Origin: JBIOJM01 sp044450785
GTDB lineage: Bacteria > Planctomycetota > Planctomycetia > Isosphaerales > Isosphaeraceae
Length of the DNA: 28,643 nt
Assembly (NCBI GenBank): GCA_044450785.1
Contig: JBIOJM010000098.1
Coordinates: 1-28,643, forward strand
Direction of reading: 5' to 3'
Made by a program: the position numbers and the translations under genes. The notes under the pieces were generated by a model that was not told the DNA's origin, did no database searches, and worked only from the letters and a program-made list of their open reading frames with translations. Shown piece after piece: positions 15,725-24,937 of this stretch (position 1 is its first letter; each line of letters starts with the position of its first letter).

Positions 15725-17320
15725 TCAAACGCCGAGTCCTACGAGAAACCGCTCGAGCGCGTTCGCCGTGATCCGCGAAACGCACTCGTCGACCAGAATC
15801 GCGCTGGGCCAGGCGATGGAACCGGCCGCGAACACCGCCCCCCCGCTGGGAGTCTCGTAATACGCCAATTCGGCGCCTCCGTCGTCCACGTTCGTCCCCT
15901 TGGCCAGAACTTCGACGTTCCCGGGCGAGCTGGGCGAGACCTTGTCGGTTTCATGACCTGACGCTCCGCCCGGACAGCGCATGTGCTGGCTCGCCTGTCC
16001 GAAGAGGTCGCCATCATTGAGGCTCGTCCCCTCAAAGGCCCAGTGCGCCGCGTTCCGCACCCGAAACGGCGCGCCGGTCATGATCCCGGTCTCCGTGAAC
16101 ACGACACCGAGCAGCGCGGCCTCCGACTCGACCCGCATGTGGAACCGGCTCTCAAAACCCCCTTGCTTGAGGGCGCGTGCGTCGCCGTTGCGGTAGATCA
16201 CCGTGGTGGGGTCGATGAACTCGGCCTCGCAGTTCAGCCCGTTCCCTCCGAGGTAGATGAGCTTCCCGCCGCGCTCGTGAACCCACGACTTGACCGCCTG
16301 ATACATCGCCCGCGACCAGTATTCCGGGTGCGTGGAGATGATCAGGACCTTGTAGGCGTCGAGGTCGAGCGTGCCGTCGTGGAGCTGGGTCTCGGCGTAA
16401 TAGTCGTAGGCGAAATGCTCTCGCTCGAGCCAGCCCAGCAGCCGCCACTCCGCCGGCGCGATGTGGCAGGCGGCCCGGCCCTCGATCGGGTCGGTGATCT
16501 CCGTGTGGGCGTCGATGTGGTTGATCGGCTCGGGGCGTTCGAACGACAGCGGTGCGTAGTCCTCGGTGTCATAGGTGACGCTATCGGGGTCGGTGTATCG
16601 CTTGAGCTCGAGCCGGGCATTGACCGTGGGCGCCGGTGGTAATCGGTCCGGATTGATGTAATTGCTCCGTCCTCCAAATTTGTTGTAGGCGTTCCTGGTA
16701 ATATTTGACGCCTGTACTGCAATTGGTGCAGCCGGTCGCGCCGGCGCGACGATCCAGGGGAACGAAAACTCGGCCCCCTTGGCGGTCCGGGCCTGAAAGT
16801 AATAGAGACCGGACCGTGCGGGCGCCTCCACGAATTGGTGCAGGAGCGGATTGGCATAGCCGTGCTTGTTCCAGGCGACGCCGGTCTGAGTGTAATCGCC
16901 ATCGGGCGTGATCTGCATCGTCGCCCTCGGGCCGTGCTCGTCGTACCAGCCGAGGCCGCGGACCAGCTTTTTCTCGATCCCGTACCGCCAGAGACTCAAA
17001 TGATATGGCTCGACGGAGTGGACCCGAAACTCGGACTTCTCACCCGCCTTGACCCACTTCGGCCAGGCGTAACCGAGCAGCCCGTCGGACAGAAGCCGGA
17101 AGTGATGCGGCGCCCGTGCCTCCGCGACGTCAAGCTGCATACTCTTGGCCCCGAAACCGGGCTTTTGAAGCGTGACCTTGTATGGGCCAGGCGGCAGATC
17201 GACGTGGACCGAGCCCGTCGCTCGCGAGCGGGCCTCGACCGAGCCGCCTTCTCGCTCGAACTCGAGGAGGACGTCGGGCAAGGCAACATACCGCTCGTCG
17301 CTGACGTAGGCTACCAGCAT
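15725..17320 (-). CDS. N,N-dimethylformamidase beta-subunit-like protein
   Basis: 531 residues from ATG 17320. Residues ~1-75 form a carboxypeptidase-regulatory/PEGA-like beta-sandwich (VDLPPGPYKVTLQKPGFG). Residues ~75-230 are a second beta domain with SLWRYGIEKK. Residues ~230-530 match the large C-terminal domain of N,N-dimethylformamidase beta subunits: NAYNKFGGRSNY, ERPEPINHIDAHTE, EWRLLGWLEREHFAYDYYAE, DAYKVLIISTHPEYWSRAMY, GGKLIYLGGNGLNCE, and a final GSIAWPSAIL. The family contains an iron amidohydrolase but also many uncharacterised planctomycete and actinobacterial proteins, so an amidase role is only possible. No small alpha-subunit gene is adjacent. There is no clear signal peptide. 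Confidence 0.75.
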   Translation of the reverse strand: MLVAYVSDERYVALPDVLLEFEREGGSVEARSRATGSVHVDLPPGPYKVTLQKPGFGAKSMQLDVAEARAPHHFRLLSDGLLGYAWPKWVKAGEKSEFRVHSVEPYHLSLWRYGIEKKLVRGLGWYDEHGPRATMQITPDGDYTQTGVAWNKHGYANPLLHQFVEAPARSGLYYFQARTAKGAEFSFPWIVAPARPAAPIAVQASNITRNAYNKFGGRSNYINPDRLPPAPTVNARLELKRYTDPDSVTYDTEDYAPLSFERPEPINHIDAHTEITDPIEGRAACHIAPAEWRLLGWLEREHFAYDYYAETQLHDGTLDLDAYKVLIISTHPEYWSRAMYQAVKSWVHERGGKLIYLGGNGLNCEAEFIDPTTVIYRNGDARALKQGGFESRFHMRVESEAALLGVVFTETGIMTGAPFRVRNAAHWAFEGTSLNDGDLFGQASQHMRCPGGASGHETDKVSPSSPGNVEVLAKGTNVDDGGAELAYYETPSGGAVFAAGSIAWPSAILVDECVSRITANALERFLVGLGV

Positions 17321-17339
17321 GAGTGAAAGGGACCCCCAC

Positions 17340-17909
17340 TCAATAGCGCAATACATAGTCGAAGAATACGCCGCTGACGACCCAGTAGACGCCGAGGACT
17401 CTCCCCGCCCGATCGATCCAGCTCGGCTCGGAACGCCAGGATCCGCTCAGCCACAACAACATCCAGGCGACAGCAACGACCTCGCCATTCCAGGGCAGCC
17501 GGATTATCCATAGGTGGGTCAGTTGCGGCATCATCCCAGCTTTTTGAAAGAGATAGTATTCGCTGAACAAAGCCTTCAGGACGAACATGCTTGTCTCGAT
17601 AACGGCCGCGGAGCAGGCGACCATGCCCGGCTGCCGGAAAACACGGCGCAAGACCGGTCGTGGTTGTCTGAATCGCAGAATCCACAAGGCCAAACTCAGG
17701 GCGACTGCCAACGGCGCCAGCATGCCACTCAGCACGGTCCCCAATCTCCAGAGCGTGGAGAGAGCCCAATCATGAGAAACCAACCATAGGACTCGGCGCA
17801 CGAGAGGATTATCCAGATATTCTCGAATCAGGACGAATCCGACTCCGACCGCCGCGATCAGGACCATGGCGTCAACCAGGGTGAACTTCCGGGGGATCGA
17901 AGTATGCAT
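17340..17909 (-). CDS. Small multi-pass membrane protein, paralog of the next gene
   Basis: 189 residues from ATG 17909. The N-terminus IPRKFTLVDAMVLIAAVGVGFVLIR is a planctomycete signature: a short basic start followed at once by a membrane segment. About four to five hydrophobic segments follow, separated by a conserved cytoplasmic RFRQPRPVLRRVFRQPGM loop. The C-terminal WLSGSWRSEPSWIDRAGRVLG motif is shared almost word for word with the protein encoded at 17996-18589, so the two arose by tandem duplication. Function unknown. No strong Shine-Dalgarno sequence. It ends 20 nt before the start of the dimethylformamidase-like gene. Confidence 0.75.
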   Translation of the reverse strand: MHTSIPRKFTLVDAMVLIAAVGVGFVLIREYLDNPLVRRVLWLVSHDWALSTLWRLGTVLSGMLAPLAVALSLALWILRFRQPRPVLRRVFRQPGMVACSAAVIETSMFVLKALFSEYYLFQKAGMMPQLTHLWIIRLPWNGEVVAVAWMLLWLSGSWRSEPSWIDRAGRVLGVYWVVSGVFFDYVLRY

Positions 17910-17995
17910 GAGGGCTTCGCGGCTTTCGGTTCGAGCCAAATGTACCGGGGCATCCTCACAACTTCAGCTCGTCGCGCATCCGGCGGTGTGAACGA

Positions 17996-18589
17996 TCAAC
18001 CCATGAACGACACCCAGCCCAATAATATGCAATCCGCCACCCAATAGGTCCCTAAGCCCCTCCCTGCCCGATCAATCCAACTCGGCTCCGAACGCCAAGC
18101 TCCGCTCAGCCACAACGACGTCCAGGCGCCGGCGACGGCGTTTCCAATCCAGTTCGATTGGTTGGTCCATAGGGCCGCGAAATTCGCTGGATCCCACGGA
18201 GGTGGTACCATCAAACCAAGTCTGAAGCCATAAACGCTCTCAACCATAAACCCGATCAAGATAAGGATCATGGACACGAGCGCGGCCGTGCAAGCCGCCA
18301 TTCCCGGCTGCCTGAAGGTGCGGCGGAGGACCGGCCGTGGTTTCCTCATTCGCAGCAGCCACAAAGCCAGACTCAAGGTGAGCGCAGGGTAGACGAGGAA
18401 GCAATGCACGAAGAAGCCCACGTCCAGGACCCCGTCCTTGGCCAGTGACACGGCCGCTGACAAGTTGTCAGGAAAATCCTCCCCGAAGTTCCGGAGAAAC
18501 AAGCGAATCGGAACGAACGCGAGTGCCATCGCCGCGACCAGGACCGTCGCATCAACCAGGGCGAACTTCCGCGGGACGGAGGTACGCAT
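17996..18589 (-). CDS. Small multi-pass membrane protein, tandem paralog
   Basis: 197 residues. ATG 18589 has a strong GAGGAG Shine-Dalgarno at 6-nt spacing, which fixes the start against a longer Arg/Pro-rich open frame to 18826 that overlaps kbl. The protein starts VPRKFALVDATVLVAAMALAFV, then has several hydrophobic segments, the loop RMRKPRPVLRRTFRQPGMAA and the WLSGAWRSEPSWIDRAGRGLG motif shared with the neighbour at 17340. It lies 43 nt downstream of kbl on the same strand and may be read through from the tdh-kbl transcript. No biochemical role can be assigned. Confidence 0.75.
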   Translation of the reverse strand: MRTSVPRKFALVDATVLVAAMALAFVPIRLFLRNFGEDFPDNLSAAVSLAKDGVLDVGFFVHCFLVYPALTLSLALWLLRMRKPRPVLRRTFRQPGMAACTAALVSMILILIGFMVESVYGFRLGLMVPPPWDPANFAALWTNQSNWIGNAVAGAWTSLWLSGAWRSEPSWIDRAGRGLGTYWVADCILLGWVSFMG

Positions 18590-18632
18590 GACGACTCCTC
18601 TATTTCCTGTCTCGCATCGCGCTCGGAATGCT

Positions 18633-19817
<1,185 letters not shown>

Positions 19818-19836
19818 TGTGGGGGGCTCCTGCGTA

Positions 19837-20877
19837 TCATCCCTCGTGCCAGGTCAAGATCACCTTGCCCGACTCGCCTGTCTTCATGGCGGCAAAGCCC
19901 TTCTCGAAGTCGCGGAAGTCGTAGCGGTGGGTGATCACGGGGCTGATGTCCAGACCGGACTGGAGCATGACGGTCATCTTGTACCAGGTCTCGTACATCT
20001 CCCGGCCGTAGATGCCCTTGATGGTGATCATGTTGAAGACGACGATGCTCCAGTCGATGGCGATCTCGCGAGTAGGGATGCCGAGCATGGCGATCTTGCC
20101 GCCGTGACACATGTTGTCGAGCATATCGCGGAAGGCGTCGGGGTTGCCCGACATCTCCAGACCGATGTCGAACCCCTCCTTCATTCCCAGTTCTTTCTGG
20201 GCGGTCGCGATCGGGCGTTCCCGCACGTCGACGGTCAAGGTCGCGCCCATCCGCCGCGCCAGCTCGAGGCGATAGGGATTGACGTCGGTGACCACGACGT
20301 GCCGGGCACCGGCATGGCGGACCACGCGAGCCGCCATGATTCCGATCGGTCCCGCGCCGGTGATCAGCACGTCCTCGCCCAGCACGTCGAACTGAAGGGC
20401 CGTATGGACGGCGTTGCCGAACGGGTCGAAGATCGCCTGTACGTCCCGGGGGATGTTGGGGTCGTGGGCCCAGACGTTCGTCATCGGCAGCACCAGGAAT
20501 TGAGCGAACGCGCCGGGGCGGTTGACGCCGATCCCCTTGGTGTCCTTGCAGAGGTGCCGCCGGCCGGCCAGGCAGTTGCGGCACCGGCCGCAGACCACGT
20601 GCCCCTCGCCGCTGACGACCTCGTCGACGTGGAAGTCCTTGACGTTCGATCCGACCTCGACGATCTGGCCCACGAACTCATGGCCGATCACCAGCGGTAC
20701 CGGCACCGTCCTCTTCGCCCAGGCGTCCCACGTTTCGATGTGCACGTCGGTGCCGCAGATCCCCGTGCGCAGCACCTTGATGAGCACGTCGTTGATTCCG
20801 GGCCGAGGCATCGGCACTTCGTCGAGCCAGAGGCCCGGCTTGGCCTCCTTCTTCACCAGGGCCAGCATCGTCTCCAT
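19837..20877 (-). CDS. tdh: L-threonine 3-dehydrogenase
   Basis: Zinc-dependent medium-chain dehydrogenase that oxidises L-threonine to 2-amino-3-oxobutyrate with NAD+. 346 residues, full length. Catalytic zinc ligands C41 (GICGTDVH) and H66-E67 (IGHEFVG); structural zinc lobe C96, C99, C102, C110 (CGRCRNCLAGRRHLC); NAD site GAGPIG (174-179). TDH-type features are DVHIETWDAW, GVNRPGAFAQF and the C-terminal YKMTVMLQSGLDISPVITHRY. ATG 20877 with GAGGAAG upstream; an internal ATG at codon 4 is the alternative. It is first in the tdh-kbl unit and divergent from glycerol-3-phosphate dehydrogenase, with 112 nt between them. Confidence 0.96.
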   Translation of the reverse strand: METMLALVKKEAKPGLWLDEVPMPRPGINDVLIKVLRTGICGTDVHIETWDAWAKRTVPVPLVIGHEFVGQIVEVGSNVKDFHVDEVVSGEGHVVCGRCRNCLAGRRHLCKDTKGIGVNRPGAFAQFLVLPMTNVWAHDPNIPRDVQAIFDPFGNAVHTALQFDVLGEDVLITGAGPIGIMAARVVRHAGARHVVVTDVNPYRLELARRMGATLTVDVRERPIATAQKELGMKEGFDIGLEMSGNPDAFRDMLDNMCHGGKIAMLGIPTREIAIDWSIVVFNMITIKGIYGREMYETWYKMTVMLQSGLDISPVITHRYDFRDFEKGFAAMKTGESGKVILTWHEG

Positions 20878-20970
20878 GTTTGATCTTCCTCACGAATTGT
20901 TCGAGCGCGAAGGGCGATGACCCGGGCGACACGCTGGGTCGAGCTCTCTGTTCTCCATTGAAGGCTAACT

Positions 20971-20990
20971 TTGCGGGCGGAAGCCCGCAA
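20971..20990 (+). promoter_or_regulatory. GNRA hairpin overlapping the start of glpD
   Basis: TTGCGGGC-GGAA-GCCCGCAA is a perfect 8-bp stem capped by a GGAA (GNRA) tetraloop. Its last base is the A of the glpD ATG, and the only Shine-Dalgarno-like bases (GGAAG, 20979-20983) lie in the loop and first closing pair. Folding in the mRNA would affect access to the start site. It could equally be a generic extragenic palindrome of the kind common in these genomes. Confidence 0.5.
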
Positions 20991-22597
20991 TGCCCCAGAC
21001 CAGCCAAACGGTGTATGATCTTGTGATGAGATCACTCGCTCGCACCGAGAACCTCGAGCGACTTCACGACAAGTCGCCCTGGGACATCGTGGTCATCGGC
21101 GGCGGGGCCACCGGGCTGGGATCGGCCGTCGACGCGGCCGCGCGGGGCTACCGCACGCTCCTGCTCGAAGCCCTCGACTTCGCACACGGGACCTCGAGCC
21201 GCAGCACCAAGCTGATCCACGGCGGAGTGCGCTACCTGGCGCAGGGAAACGTCGCGCTCGTCCGCGAGGCGCTTCACGAGCGCGGTCTCTTGCTCCGCAA
21301 CGCGCCCCATTTGGTCCATCGCCGCGACTTCGTGGTCCCCGCATACCGCTGGCTCGACCTTCCCTACTACGGGATCGGTCTCAAGGTTTACGACGCGCTC
21401 GCCGGCTCACTCCGCCTGGGAAAATCACGCTGGCTCGGGCCGGCCGGCGTGGTCGCCCGCATCCCGACGATTCGCGGCCAGGGGCTGCGCGGAGGGATCG
21501 TTTACACGGACGCACAGTTCGACGACGCCCGCCTGGCGATCACCCTGGCCCGCACGCTCGCCGACTTGGGCGGCACAGCCCTCAACTATGTGGCCGTCAC
21601 GGGCTTCACCAAGCACGGCGGCCGGATCGCCGGACTCGTGGCAAACGACGCGGAGACCGGCCGTGAAATCCACGTCGCGGCCCGCGCCGTCATCAATGCG
21701 GCCGGAGTGTACGTCGACTCGCTGCGGCGGCTCGATGACTCCCGGGCCCCTGCGATCGTGGCCCCCAGCCAGGGTGCCCACCTTGTGCTCGACCGGTCGT
21801 TTCTCCCCGGCCAGAGTGCTCTCCTGGTTCCGCGAACCGACGACGGCCGCGTCCTGTTCGCCATCCCCTGGCACGACCGTGTCCTGGTGGGCACAACCGA
21901 CACGCCGTTCACTGACTTGCCGATCGAGCCTCGTCCGCTCCACGAGGAGGTCGACTTTCTGCTGGAGCATGCCGGCCGATACCTGGAGCGCGCCCCTTTA
22001 TCCGGCGACATCCTCAGCACCTTCGCCGGCCTCCGGCCTCTGCTCCGCGGCCGGATCGGGTCCCCGACGAAGAAGCTCTCGCGCGAGCACGCCGTGCTCG
22101 TATCCGATTCCGGGCTGGTCACGATCACGGGCGGGAAATGGACCACCTATCGCCGCATGGCCATCGACGCCGTCGACCACGCAATCTGGGTCGGCGGCTT
22201 GGTCGGCCGTCCCTGCGAGACCGCCCTACGAAAGCTGCACGGTTACCAGGAGCGAGCGGATGGCAACGAAGCTTCGCTCGGCGTTTACGGCTCTGATGCG
22301 TCATATGTGGCGGCACTCTGCCAGGAACAGCCGGAGTGGAATCAACCGCTCCATCCCTCTTTACCCTACCGGTCGGGCGAAGTCATCTGGGCCTGTCGTC
22401 ATGAGGCGGCCCGTACCGTCGGAGATGTGCTGGCCCGCCGTACCCGTGCCCTCTTCCTCGACGCCCGCGCCAGCGCGGAGGCCGCGCCCCTGGTCGCCGC
22501 GCTGCTCGCTGCCGAATTGGACCGGGAACCGGCCTGGTCGCAGATCCAGGTGGCCGAGTTCCGCAAGCTGGCCGCGGGCTATCTCCCCGAGATGTGA
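20990..22597 (+). CDS. glpD: FAD-dependent glycerol-3-phosphate dehydrogenase
   Basis: Oxidises sn-glycerol 3-phosphate to dihydroxyacetone phosphate, passing electrons via FAD to the respiratory quinone pool; peripheral membrane enzyme. 535 residues, normal GlpD length. FAD-binding motif DIVVIGGGATGLGSAVDAA (from ~32), the DFAHGTSSRSTKLIHGGVRYL signature at 63-83, the RDFVVPAYRW segment, the NAAGVYVDSL FAD segment, and LVGTTDTPF/TFAGLRPLL in the substrate domain. The C-terminal helical domain (YRSGEVIWACRHEAARTVGDVLARRTRALFLD) is the normal DAO_C cap. ATG 20990 follows directly on a hairpin; ATG 21029, 13 codons in, is an alternative that would skip it, but has no Shine-Dalgarno sequence. 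No glycerol kinase or facilitator is adjacent. Confidence 0.94.
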   Translation: MPQTSQTVYDLVMRSLARTENLERLHDKSPWDIVVIGGGATGLGSAVDAAARGYRTLLLEALDFAHGTSSRSTKLIHGGVRYLAQGNVALVREALHERGLLLRNAPHLVHRRDFVVPAYRWLDLPYYGIGLKVYDALAGSLRLGKSRWLGPAGVVARIPTIRGQGLRGGIVYTDAQFDDARLAITLARTLADLGGTALNYVAVTGFTKHGGRIAGLVANDAETGREIHVAARAVINAAGVYVDSLRRLDDSRAPAIVAPSQGAHLVLDRSFLPGQSALLVPRTDDGRVLFAIPWHDRVLVGTTDTPFTDLPIEPRPLHEEVDFLLEHAGRYLERAPLSGDILSTFAGLRPLLRGRIGSPTKKLSREHAVLVSDSGLVTITGGKWTTYRRMAIDAVDHAIWVGGLVGRPCETALRKLHGYQERADGNEASLGVYGSDASYVAALCQEQPEWNQPLHPSLPYRSGEVIWACRHEAARTVGDVLARRTRALFLDARASAEAAPLVAALLAAELDREPAWSQIQVAEFRKLAAGYLPEM

Positions 22598-22686
22598 TCT
22601 CGCGGATCGAGGAGCGGTGAGAGAGGACGTACTCACCTTTTTCGCGGCACATTGCTCTTCGGAGCCAGTCCGCTTAGCATGTGCGC

Positions 22687-22923
22687 ATGCCGACTGTACT
22701 ACGAAGTGGGCCGTTTCGATTCTACTTTTACGCGGGTGATGGTGGTGAGCCGCCACACATTCACGTTGAGCGCGACGACTGTGAAGCGAAGCTCTGGCTC
22801 GACCCCGTACGGTTGGAGCGCAGCCACGGCTTCAAACGGAAGGAAATCAATCGCGTCTGGGATTTCGTAGAGGAGCATCAGCAACACTTGTTGGAGAGCT
22901 GGAATGAGTTCTTCCATGGTTGA
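22687..22923 (+). CDS. DUF4160 protein
   Basis: 78 residues from ATG 22687 (a GTG two codons earlier is also open). MPTVLRSGPFRFYFYAGDGGEPPHIHVERDD followed by AKLWLDPVRLERSHGF and a C-terminal helix LLESWNEFFHG is the complete DUF4160 pattern, including the EPPHIHV core. Members are small and cytoplasmic, of unknown function, and are often paired with DUF2442. Here the last 20 nt overlap the DUF2442 gene, so translation is probably coupled. A toxin-antitoxin-like role has been suggested for such pairs on context alone; nothing in the sequence proves it. Confidence 0.88.
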   Translation: MPTVLRSGPFRFYFYAGDGGEPPHIHVERDDCEAKLWLDPVRLERSHGFKRKEINRVWDFVEEHQQHLLESWNEFFHG

Positions 22924-23233
22924 AAAGCGAATGGCCCTGGCCACTGCCGTGAAAGTGAGCGATGATACCCTGTCCGTGGAACTGGCCGACGGTCGCACCG
23001 TTGCCGCGCCGTTGGCCTGGTATCCCCGTCTTGCGCAAGCCACGGAGGAGGAGCGGAATTCCTGGCGGCTGATCGCTCATGGCCAGGGTATCCACTGGCC
23101 GGCCATCGACGAAGACATCAGCGTCGCCAACCTCCTCGCCGGTCAGCCATCCGCCGAGAGCCAGAGTTCGTTCAAGAAGTGGCTTGCAGGCAGGGCCAAG
23201 GCAAGCCCCACTCGCCGGCGGTCGAGGGCCTGA
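22904..23233 (+). CDS. DUF2442 protein
   Basis: 109 residues from ATG 22904, with GGAG 7 nt upstream inside the DUF4160 gene. VKVSDDTLSVELADGRTVAAPLAWYPRL followed by WRLIAHGQGIHWPAIDEDISVANLLAG is the DUF2442 signature (a small beta domain ending in a W-P-x-I/L-D-E-D-I motif). A ~30-residue Lys/Arg/Ser-rich tail (KKWLAGRAKASPTRRRSRA) extends past the domain and could contact nucleic acid. It partners the overlapping DUF4160 gene. Confidence 0.88.
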   Translation: MSSSMVEKRMALATAVKVSDDTLSVELADGRTVAAPLAWYPRLAQATEEERNSWRLIAHGQGIHWPAIDEDISVANLLAGQPSAESQSSFKKWLAGRAKASPTRRRSRA

Positions 23234-23263
23234 CCAAACCATCATGGACGTCGTCGCGGTTGC

Positions 23264-24016
23264 TCACTCGGCTTCGGGTTCCGGCACCACTCCCGTTTCG
23301 ACCGCGACACGCAGCTCCTCGGGACTGGCGTCCCAGGTCGTTTGGTAGGTCGGCTCGAGCGGGACCATGACGTGCAGATCGCTGGTCAGAAACAGCGGCA
23401 TGTCCGGCAGGGAATCACCGACGGCCACCGGCTCGATGTAGGCCGCTCGCTCGCCGCCGGTCTCGTAAGAGACCAAAATGCGGTCCTTGGCATCGGGAAA
23501 CGTGAAGTCTTCCTCGACGATCTCATCCCAAATGACCTTGTGAATGCCGTAAGGGTCACGCGGAGTCGGAGGGAACAGATCGACGATCAGGACATGAATC
23601 CCTTTGCGGAGGCAGTCGACGGTCTTCTCGACGAAGTCCCTGATGGCAGCCCGACTGTCCTTGTTTCCCGGCGAGACGATCTCGATCACGGCAATAATTC
23701 GACCCAGGTGGTGCTTGACGACGATCCGGTTGGCCCGGCTGGCGTACATTTCCTTCGTGGTCCGGCGCACGATCCGCGTCACGGGGGGCGGCAACATCGC
23801 GACGCCCCCGTCCAATTCTTCGCCGGAGCGTCGTTTGGGGCGAACCTCGATGGCCAGGACATCCGATTCCTTGGGCCCGGCCCGTTGTTCGACCAACGCC
23901 GATAGTCCCTTCGGTAATCGCCCGCGGTTCAGCGTACGGGCAATTTCTATCGACCAATCCTGGTGGAAATGGTGAAACAGCCCAGAGGGCACGCGAGACC
24001 AATTGTGGATCGGCAT
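23264..24016 (-). CDS. DUF4058 family protein
   Basis: 250 residues from ATG 24016 with GAGGGAG upstream. The MPIHNWSRVPSGLFHHFHQDW start is the hallmark of a large planctomycete/cyanobacterial paralog family (DUF4058). The central GRIIAVIEIVSPGNKDSRAAIRDFVEK and HVLIVDLFPPTPRDPYGIHK segments contain an E-x-V-S-P-x-N-K motif reminiscent of the Uma2-type PD-(D/E)XK nuclease-like fold; that resemblance is mine and weak. Soluble, no signal. It converges on the DUF2442 gene (30 nt apart). Function unknown. Confidence 0.88.
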   Translation of the reverse strand: MPIHNWSRVPSGLFHHFHQDWSIEIARTLNRGRLPKGLSALVEQRAGPKESDVLAIEVRPKRRSGEELDGGVAMLPPPVTRIVRRTTKEMYASRANRIVVKHHLGRIIAVIEIVSPGNKDSRAAIRDFVEKTVDCLRKGIHVLIVDLFPPTPRDPYGIHKVIWDEIVEEDFTFPDAKDRILVSYETGGERAAYIEPVAVGDSLPDMPLFLTSDLHVMVPLEPTYQTTWDASPEELRVAVETGVVPEPEAE

Positions 24017-24066
24017 GGCAATGTCTCCCTCACGGGCATTATAACCAAAGTCGCCGCGGGCTTTGC

Positions 24067-24429
24067 ATGTCCTTTCCCCCTTTCAGCCATCTTGAGCCGC
24101 TTGGCGACCCGCATGACGTCACTCATCTCTGGTCGCTGAAGGACCAGCCGTTCGATTTCATGGAATTGGCCGAGCTCAGCTTCGCAGCCGTCGATCACCG
24201 TCTGCTTTTCATCGGCCATTACCACCGATGGTGGGCGGCGACGCCGGAAGGGAGTCTGAACTGGGCAGGTGACCGACCGCTTGAGCTCGCTGCCAACCAG
24301 CGCTATTTCGTGGTCGTGGGCCCGGTGCTGGGCGGGTGGTGCGGCTGGCTCGACACAGACGCAGGCCTCCTGCTGCCGCTTCGAATCGGCGAACACCGGC
24401 GACAGGCGGACGTGCCCGAAACCGCCTGA
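24067..24429 (+). pseudogene. C-terminal fragment of a calcineurin-like metallophosphoesterase
   Basis: 120-residue frame in which LLFIGHYHRWWAATPEG carries a G-H-x-H metal-binding motif typical of the last metal-binding segment of calcineurin-like phosphoesterases, followed by RYFVVVGPVLGGW where related enzymes have an NVGSVGQ-like strand. The N-terminal metal motifs (D-x-H, GD-x2-D, GNH) are absent, and upstream sequence runs straight into the divergent DUF4058 gene, so this appears to be the 3' half of a gene cut off by rearrangement. The short ORF begins at ATG 24067 without a good Shine-Dalgarno sequence. It may be a coincidental resemblance. Confidence 0.45.
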
Positions 24430-24670
24430 ACCATCGCGACGGAGGGCGCAGGCCGCCAGAGGGGACAACGCCCCTCGGTCGGCTGAAGGGCGAATTGTCC
24501 GTCGAGCCGACCACACCGCGCACGCCGCAAGCCAGGGCGTTGTTGGACGATCGTCCCGAGATGGCGGCGGAGCCGGTTTCTTGGCTGTCGCCGACGATTA
24601 CCGGCTGTTGCCCTGTGATCCGGGGCGTGTCGGCGAGCATTCCCAAGCTCGGTCGATGCCCGTGTGTCTT

Positions 24671-24873
24671 TACCCCGAAGGGGTTGCACAACAAAGCCCA
24701 GGCTCGCCGAAGGCGCAGCCTGGGTGCCTCGATCGTCGCGTGTCTCTACCCCGAAGGGGTTGCACAACAAAGCCCAGACTCGCCGAAGGCGCACCCTGGG
24801 TCCCTCGATCGTCGCGCGTCTCTACCCCGAAGGGGTTGCACAAAAAAGCCCAGACTCGCCGAAGGCGCAGCCT
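24671..24873. repeat. 76-bp tandem repeat (~2.7 copies) with nested hairpins
   Basis: Units begin TACCCCGAAGGGGTTGCACA at 24671, 24747 and 24823, a constant 76-nt period. Each unit holds a CCCC-GAA-GGGG hairpin and a second, longer one. In unit 1 the latter is CCCAGGCT-CGCC-GAA-GGCG-(C)-AGCCTGGG (24697-24724), a 12-bp stem with one bulged base. In unit 2 the outer stem is partly degraded, and in unit 3 it is lost as the copy decays after about 24873. Confidence 0.92.
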
Positions 24874-24937
24874 CGTTACCGAAACGGCAGGCCAACAGAA
24901 CCCTGAAATGGTTCGACTCCTCTCCGGAAAGGCGGAA

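Noticed and set aside
24671..24873. CRISPR-like array
   Set aside because: The whole 76-nt unit is repeated, including what would be spacers, so it is a plain tandem repeat.
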